In this document: in pieces, positions 8,701-12,423 of the stretch
Layout of the letters: each line of letters opens with the position of its first letter
Numbering within the stretch: the stretch's first letter is position 1
Source of the DNA: Parvularia atlantis
Lineage: Eukaryota > Opisthokonta > Rotosphaerida
Assembly (NCBI GenBank): GCA_943704415.1
Contig: CALSCO010000926.1
Location: forward strand, 1 to 12,423
Direction of reading: 5' to 3'
DNA length: 12,423 nucleotides
Program-made: the position numbers and the translations under genes
The notes under the pieces: model-generated
The model's database searches: none
The model's input: only the letters and a program-made list of their open reading frames with translations
What the model was told of the DNA's origin: nothing

Positions 8701-9245
8701 CCCACGCGCGCGCGCGCGCGCGCGCGTACCGACAGGTTGAACAGCGCCGTGACGGTCATCCCGAAGAGGCACACGGTGACCCATCGGCTGCCCTGTGCGC
8801 CACGTGACGTCAGCGCCCGCTCGTCGCAGCAGCAGCAGCAGCAGTACGCGCCTGGTCTTTTGAGAAGCGCACGGCGACGGGCAGGTCGCTCACGCCGTGC
8901 AGCGCCGCCGTGAGCGCGTTCGGGATCGGCACCGACTCAAGGAACGTCGTGCTGCGGCCACGTGCGCGCGCGCTCAGCACGTCGCCTCTCGCAACGCGCG
9001 CGCCGCCCGCACCGGCAGCGCAGGACGTAGGTCACGATGTAGACAAAGCCGGTGACCCACATGCACGAGAGCACGATGACCATCCACCTGGCGGCGCGAG
9101 AGCGTGAGGCATGGACGCGGCGGGACGTGCGCAGGGCGGCGCCGCACTGGTAGATGTTTGCCGCGCGCGGCGGCATCGCCACGAGCGCGCCGCGGACGGG
9201 CGTTGGCGACGCAGTTGCGAGGGCTTCCAGCCACACGTCGTCCAT
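5745..9245 (-). CDS. STRA6-like (RBP receptor family) multi-pass membrane protein, 21 exons, complete
   Basis: Exons in transcript order: 9245-9148, 9087-9013, 8951-8852, 8792-8730, 8657-8542, 8486-8264, 8208-8092, 8032-7970, 7924-7856, 7805-7695, 7633-7550, 7497-7411, 7356-7243, 7189-7122, 7061-6962, 6917-6843, 6786-6583, 6534-6432, 6372-6175, 6120-6024, 5961-5745. They join to 793 aa (human STRA6 667). About ten hydrophobic segments are visible, at roughly 34-56, 93-118, 128-150, 160-182, 188-212, 335-360, 375-400, 440-462, 470-496 and 540-575. The best family evidence, from memory of human STRA6, is the block from HYEYFMTF (539) to GYRSYIG (590), 56 versus 57 residues. Further support is HHYNNPINLTF against the human SHPAMTAF region, the N-terminal MPPRAANIY segment, and the C-terminal RLRNLWWLAVTLHHN (762-776) against RARWGLAYTLLHN. 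In vertebrates STRA6 moves retinol between RBP and the cell. The ligand here is unknown. Four introns use GC donors. The acceptor of intron 15 (6917/6918) is ambiguous. Confidence 0.84.
6535..6582 (-). other. GC-AG intron (STRA6-like intron 17)
   Basis: The 48-nt intron has donor GAG|GCGCGT, branch GCTGACG and acceptor GTGCGCAG. It is a multiple of three without a stop, so it could be read through. Removing it gives WEFMDE joined to GYRSY, which restores the length match to human STRA6 (56 against 57 residues). Read-through would insert 16 residues. Confidence 0.75.
6918..6961 (-). other. GC-AG intron (STRA6-like intron 15), acceptor uncertain
   Basis: Donor CAG|GCATGC. No phase-correct GT lies nearby: the only close GT would leave a 31-nt intron. 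The acceptor may be TTACAG at 6918 (44 nt), CGAAG at 6897 (65 nt) or GTGCAG at 6891 (71 nt), all in frame. They differ by 7-9 residues of protein. A CTTAC branch-like motif would favour one of the two longer forms. Confidence 0.6.
8209..8263 (-). other. GC-AG intron (STRA6-like intron 6)
   Basis: The 55-nt intron has donor CAG|GCGTGA, branch GGCTGACG and acceptor ATCGCAG. The GT two bases further in would give phase 2, but the next exon (GKWKDRLRPLPLERHFF) requires phase 0. Confidence 0.75.
8705..8726. repeat. (CG)11 dinucleotide run in an intron
   Basis: A perfect alternating CG run of 22 bp lies inside intron 4 of the STRA6-like gene (8658-8729), three bases from its GTACGC donor. Alternating CG of this length is the classic Z-DNA-forming sequence. 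It is prone to length change, and it lengthens the intron to 72 nt, the longest in this gene. Confidence 0.9.
8793..8851 (-). other. GC-AG intron (STRA6-like intron 3)
   Basis: The 59-nt intron has donor CAG|GCGCGT, branch GCTGACG and acceptor GCGCACAG. The alternative GT four bases in has the wrong phase for the downstream exon (GSRWVTVCLFGMTV). A six-copy CAG triplet run lies at 8827-8844. Confidence 0.72.
8827..8844. repeat. (CAG)6 triplet run in an intron
   Basis: Six perfect CAG triplets on the plus strand (CTG on the transcribed strand) lie within intron 3 of the STRA6-like gene. On the sense RNA it reads CUG repeats between the GC donor and the branch point. It is a simple microsatellite with no evident function. 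Confidence 0.85.
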
Positions 9246-9306
9246 CGTGGCCGCGATTCAGTGACAAAGCTGCGTCGTCGACACAAAGCAGCGCTCTTCG
9301 GCTCCT

Positions 9307-10460
9307 CTATCCGTCGCTGAGAAGCGCCTGGCGCAGCAGCAGCGGTGAGAACGATGTGCTGCACAGCACGGGCGCACTTTGATGTCCTGCAGCGAGCCCA
9401 CGCGCGCAGGGTCGAGGTGTGCGGTCGAGGCGGCGTCGCTGGCGCGCCCGGCCGCGTGATCCATCCGCCGATGCTTGGCCTGCGACGCGGGTGCGAGTTG
9501 GCACGGCCGCGATCACGCAGCCGCGAGACCAGCGTGCCTGCACATAAAAGTCCGACGCGAGCTGGCGCGACGCGCTCGACGCGCTCGCTTTGAGCGTCGC
9601 GACCGTGTCGAGCAGGTGCCGGAACATGTCGGGCATCTGGGCGACTGGTGCGCGGCGATGAGCGCCGTCACGGTGCAGAGTGCGCAGGCAGTTTGCGCAC
9701 CGTCGTGCCGCTTGAGCACCGCCTGCAGCTGCTCGAGCTTGGCCTGCGCCTGCTCAAGCGAACGGTGGCTCTGGTCGAGCACGTCGCGCTCGCGCTTGAG
9801 CACGCTGTTGGTGAACGCAGCCTGGCGCGGCGCGGCGCGCGTTCGTGAGCACAGGAAGTGCAATGGCGGCACGGGTGCGCACCGAGCGCAGCTCCTGGTG
9901 CAACCGCGTGATCTCGGCGTCTATCGCCGCGTCCTCGCTCGGCGTCACGCTCGGGTCCGCGCCCTGCCCCGCCGCGCCAGTGAGCGTGACGGCACGAGCG
10001 CGCGCACAGAGGGCCGTTGCCACGCACGACGTGGTGTGGCAGGCGCGTCCCCAGCGGCACGTGGAACACGTTCTTGAGCACGTACAGCTCGAATTTGTCA
10101 AAGTTCTTGTCCACGCACGACTCGAGCAGCGTCACGACCCGGTCGACGCCCTGCGCGTGCCGTCAGCAAGCAGCGCTTGGCGCCAAATGCCGCGCTTGCC
10201 GCGCCTGCTCGATGTCGGCCGCCGTCACGTCCCCGCCGGCCTTCTGCGCGAGGTACTTTTGCAGTGCGTCGGCCGCCTGGTACACGTACTCGTTGACCGC
10301 GTTGATCACGTCGTCTACGAACGACAGCGGCGAGTACCTGCGCGCGCCGTTTGTTGAGGCGTTTCGCTTCGCTGCCGCAGCGGCCGCACCCGAAGAACTC
10401 GGTCGCGAGCTCGAGCGCCTCAACGCCGGCCGTCGGTGGCGGAGCGGCCGTACTGCTCAT
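9307..10460 (-). CDS. MIS12: MIS12 kinetochore complex subunit, 8 exons, complete
   Basis: Exons in transcript order: 10460-10390, 10337-10205, 10150-10028, 9963-9883, 9821-9701, 9644-9544, 9479-9378, 9327-9307. They join to 250 aa (human MIS12 205). Residues 21-57 starting EFFGYSPLSFVDDVIN match the conserved N-terminal MIS12 block (QFFGFTPQTC in human) without gaps. Residues 60-100 ending KNVFHVP match DISPVQI...LRIP, 41 against 41 residues. A coiled coil follows (DAAIDAEITRLHQELRS, then VLKRERDVLDQSHRSLEQAQ). The product is expected to sit in the four-subunit Mis12 complex that links inner centromere proteins to KNL1 and NDC80. The last 40 or so residues exceed the human protein and end LQDIKALLSDG. 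Intron 2 has a GC donor. The start ATG is 84 bp from the CAMKMT stop; the stop is 61 bp from the STRA6-like ATG. Confidence 0.92.
10151..10204 (-). other. GC-AG intron (MIS12 intron 2)
   Basis: The 54-nt intron has donor CAG|GCGCGG, branch TGCTGACG and acceptor GCGCAG. There is no GT in the donor region at all, so a GT-AG intron is impossible here. Removal gives a gapless 41-residue match to human MIS12. Confidence 0.88.
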
Positions 10461-10544
10461 GCCTGTACTGGCTGCGTGGGGGAGGTCCGCGAGGCGGCGT
10501 CAACGGCGGCGCGCGCCAACAAGGCCACTGTCACACTACCTCTC

Positions 10545-11594
10545 TTATCGTTTGAGGACTAACAGAACAGTATCTCTCGAGTCTGCGTCGCCGTCGCTCG
10601 CCTGGCGCTGCTGCTGCGCCCAGACGTGCTCGTCGAAGCGCTCGTGCACGTCGACGGACCAGTACGCGGCACGTGCGAGGGCCGCGAAGGTGTCCAGGCT
10701 GCCGCCGCGCCTCGGCGCCATCAGCAGACACGTTCCATCGCGCGCGAGCCGCGTGTCGATCGTGTGCAGCAGCGCCGTGTGCAGCTCCTTCACGTAGAGG
10801 CTGCGCGGGCGTCAGTTATCGCACCGCATCGGGCGCGTACACGCACCAGTCGGCCACGAGCACAACGTCGAAGTGCGCGGCGTCGGCGGCGAGCGGCGCG
10901 ATGTCTGTCGTCCACAGCAGCTGCTCGCATGCGGCGCGGCCGTCGAGCCCGTTGAGGCGCACAATCGCGTCCAGGTCTGCCGCATGCACGATGAGCACAC
11001 GCGCACGGCAGCACGCGCACAGCACGCACTCGCGACGCAGTGCGGATTGCCGTCCGTCAGGCACACAAACGCCGCCTGCCCGACCGTCGCCGCCGCCACG
11101 CCCGCCACAGCCGCCATGCCGCCACCGAGCTCGATCACGCGCCGCCCGCGAACGAGTTCTGGATGCGCGCACACGTAGCACGCAAGCACCTCCTCAGCCG
11201 GCCACACGCCTGCGGGCCCAGTCAGCCGGCGAGCAGCACGGTGCGACGCCGCACAGATGTTGCCCGTGTTGAGGAAGCCCGAGAACGGCCCGTTGGTGTC
11301 CCTCAGCGCAACCTTGGGCGCGGGCTCGCTGCAGAGCGCTGCGGTGAGCCGATGCAGTCGGTGCAGCACTCTTGATGAGCCGTACCGGATCGAGAACAGC
11401 ACTGGTGCGGCGTCGTCGGCCTCGAGCGCGCGGTACGCGATATCGTCGCCGGTGCGCGTCTTGCGGAACAGGACCCACGAGGCCTGCGCGCGCTTGGACG
11501 CGGCGGCTGGCGCGGCAAGCATCGCGGCGCGCTCGTCGTCCGTGCGCGCGACCAGCAGCAGGTCGCGCAGGAGCGCCCATCGCGCGCGCGCCAT
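10545..11594 (-). CDS. CAMKMT: Calmodulin-lysine N-methyltransferase, 5 exons, complete
   Basis: Exons in transcript order: 11594-11386, 11328-11255, 11209-11030, 10976-10847, 10800-10545. They join to 282 aa (human CAMKMT 323). It is a seven-beta-strand class I SAM methyltransferase of family 16. NTGNICVWPAEEVLA matches human NTGNVCIWPSEEVLA. Motif I is VIELGGGM (119-126), the acidic loop TDGN (146-149), post-motif II VADCLY (195-200), and MAPRRGGSLDTF (225-236) matches the human FAPRRGNTLNQF, followed by FDEH (253-256). Known members trimethylate a lysine of calmodulin. Introns 1 and 2 are multiples of three without stops, so they read through if unspliced, but removing them restores exact length agreement with the human protein (for example SIREPAPKVALRDTNG). 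The start ATG at 11594 is followed by MARARWALLRDLL, matching the human RWKLLRQVL region. Confidence 0.95.
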
Positions 11595-11652
11595 TCGTCT
11601 AACCCTGCAGAACGTGACACAAAAGCGACACACACAAGAAACGGGCTCCCCC

Positions 11653-11668
11653 GTGCGGCGCCCCGCAC
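11653..11668. other. Short GC hairpin just after the SH3-like gene stop
   Basis: GTGCGG and CCGCAC form a perfect 6-bp stem with a 4-nt loop (CGCC), starting 5 nt downstream of the TGA at 11674-11676 on the minus strand. It lies in the 79-bp gap before CAMKMT. It may mark the mRNA 3' end or be chance in GC-rich DNA. Confidence 0.3.
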
Positions 11669-11673
11669 ACGCT

Positions 11674-12095
11674 TCACGGATTGACCTCGACGATGTGCTC
11701 GGGCAGGAACGCACCGTACTCGCCGCGCGTCTCGCCCTGGCCGCGCGCGCCGTGCTCAGTGCCTCTGTAATGCTCGCAGCGAGCGCACGGCACCTCCCAC
11801 CAGCCGGCCCTCCAACGACTCCTTCTTGAACACGTACACGAGCTCGTCTAGGCGCGCGTCCGTCAGCCACGCAACGCATGAGCAGCAAAGAGCGGACCCA
11901 GCAGCAGCGTGAGCACTCCGCCGGTCTTCTCGGGGAAGTAGTCTTTGACAACGCGGCCGATCATGATGTACTTGGGCGCAGGCTTGGCCTCCTCCTCGCC
12001 CCAGTCGTCGTCCTCGCCGGTCTGCGCCCCCGTGTCGCGTCGTGCGTGTCTTCAGCCTGACCGCAGCCCGTCGTCGTCAACAAGCTGCCCACCAT
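11674..12095 (-). CDS. Small SH3-like domain protein, 4 exons (start tentative)
   Basis: Exons in transcript order: 12095-12093, 12021-11898, 11847-11801, 11736-11674, giving 78 aa. After an acidic lead (TGEDDDWGEEE), residues of about 18-76 follow the SH3 pattern: VVKDYFPEKTGGVLTLLLDE for the first strands (ALYDY...LSF..GD), VYVFKKES, EGRLGETRGEYGAFLPEHIV for the final G.L....G.FP..YV part. Introns 2 (50 nt) and 3 (64 nt) are clear. The first exon is just an ATG at 12095 directly followed by a GTGGGC donor. This is the only GT-donor, phase-correct start I found, and it is uncertain. The canonical ligand-binding Trp is replaced (KESLEG), the first ALYDY Tyr is Lys, and the last Tyr is Ile, so classical proline-peptide binding is doubtful. 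An SH3-like fold with another job is equally possible. Confidence 0.6.
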
Positions 12096-12129
12096 GCTGC
12101 GTCACGCTCGCGTCGGATCAGGAACAGAC
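12096..12129. promoter_or_regulatory. 34-bp divergent intergenic region
   Basis: The tentative start of the minus-strand SH3-like gene (12095) and the start of the plus-strand gene (12130) are 34 bp apart. Both transcripts need 5' leaders, so they must overlap or start inside each other's first exon or intron. A second minus-strand ATG at 12131-12129 shares the CATG palindrome with the plus-strand start. No TATA or other known core element is visible. Confidence 0.4.
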
Positions 12130-12423
12130 ATGGCTGATGAGCCTGGCTTTGTGGGCGACTTTTTTTCGCCGTCTTTTCGCCTGGAACACAGCTCCGCTAA
12201 CTTGGCCATGGGTCGTAGGTTTGTGTGCGCCCGTGTGACCCAGCTTCGGTGCTGACCGTGCATTCGTGCTGCCAGCATGAGCCGGTTTGAGGCTCACAAG
12301 CCCGAGCCCGAGCAGCGTGGAGACGGAGACGAGTCAAGCACTGCTCCCGTTCCAGTTGACGAGCGTGGGGGCGGTGCAGCTCGCAAACGGCGTCGCATGG
12401 GACAGAAACTCGAGTCATCAGCT
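12130..12423 (+). CDS. 5' part of an unrecognised gene, runs off the window
   Basis: Exon 1 is 12130-12218; exon 2 starts at 12276 and is open to the window end. The intron (12219-12275, 57 nt) has donor AG|GTTTGT, branch GTGCTGACC and acceptor TGCCAG, and joins in phase. Visible protein, 79 residues: MADEPGFVGDFFSPSF at the start, then a charged, low-complexity stretch (PEPEQRGDGDESS) and a basic ARKRRRMGQK cluster that could be a nuclear localisation signal. No family is recognised. Codon use is less GC-rich at third positions (GCT, GAT, CCT, TTT, TCT) than in the neighbours. An alternative start is the ATG at 12277 in exon 2, same frame. Only the N-terminal part is present. Confidence 0.5.

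Noticed and set aside
7485-8774. Continuous 429-codon minus-strand frame as one exon
   Set aside because: Only pieces of it (starting CLFGMTVTALF and VLLFGSVDLGG) look like real protein. The rest shifts to Arg/Ser-rich shadow sequence while the real membrane segments continue in other frames after splicing.
12105-12131. Alternative start of the SH3-like gene at 12131 (MSVPDPTR)
   Set aside because: It would need an 84-nt intron with a GC donor after CGA, without the AG that precedes every other GC donor here, and it overlaps the plus-strand start codon. The start at 12095 is simpler, though also uncertain.
1-12423. Prokaryotic operon, CRISPR array, insertion sequence, tRNA or rRNA
   Set aside because: No direct-repeat array with spacers, transposase, inverted terminal repeats or tRNA-like cloverleaf was seen. 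The protein families and spliceosomal introns are eukaryotic. The 18-bp repeats at 4993-5082 are in-frame coding repeats without spacers.

Overview
This window comes from a GC-rich, very compact eukaryotic nuclear genome. The evidence is that every gene with a recognisable homologue is broken by short spliceosomal introns of 44-81 nt. These have a donor close to GYGCGY, a CTNAY branch point (usually CTGAC, CTGAT or CTCAC) some 10-30 nt before the acceptor, and CAG or AAG/TAG at the 3' end. I reconstructed seven genes carrying 57 introns. Joining the exons keeps reading frame and phase throughout, and the proteins come out close to their families' usual lengths. Gaps between genes are only 34-114 bp. 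I cannot name the species. A basidiomycete-type yeast or a GC-rich protist would both fit the architecture, and the gene set (ARMH3, a STRA6-type receptor, MIS12, CAMKMT) suggests opisthokont or amoebozoan affinity, but that is inference.

Layout. 1-462: upstream region with no supportable gene and two CACGTG palindromes. 463-3215 (+): a complete 14-exon ARMH3 homologue (670 aa). It converges on the next gene with 39 bp between stop codons. 3255-5630 (-): a complete 10-exon gene for an unrecognised 632-aa membrane protein with two N-terminal hydrophobic segments and a five-unit HxxLIE repeat. 5745-9245 (-): a 21-exon, 793-aa multi-pass protein of the STRA6 (retinol-binding-protein receptor) family. 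9307-10460 (-): an 8-exon MIS12 kinetochore subunit (250 aa). 10545-11594 (-): a 5-exon calmodulin-lysine N-methyltransferase (CAMKMT, 282 aa). 11674-12095 (-): a small (about 78 aa) SH3-like protein. 12130-12423 (+): the 5' end of an unrecognised gene running off the window.

The five minus-strand genes form a head-to-tail array. The functions are mostly unrelated (Golgi/PI4K biology, kinetochore, methyltransferase, membrane receptor), as expected of ordinary eukaryotic gene order. One coincidence worth noting is that vertebrate STRA6 is a calmodulin-binding protein, and here its relative lies two genes from a calmodulin methyltransferase. The most unusual global signal is in the splicing: 7 of 57 introns (about 12%) need a GC rather than GT donor, and all seven are preceded by AG in the exon. 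At least four of the seven are confirmed by near-gapless alignment to human homologues recalled from memory.
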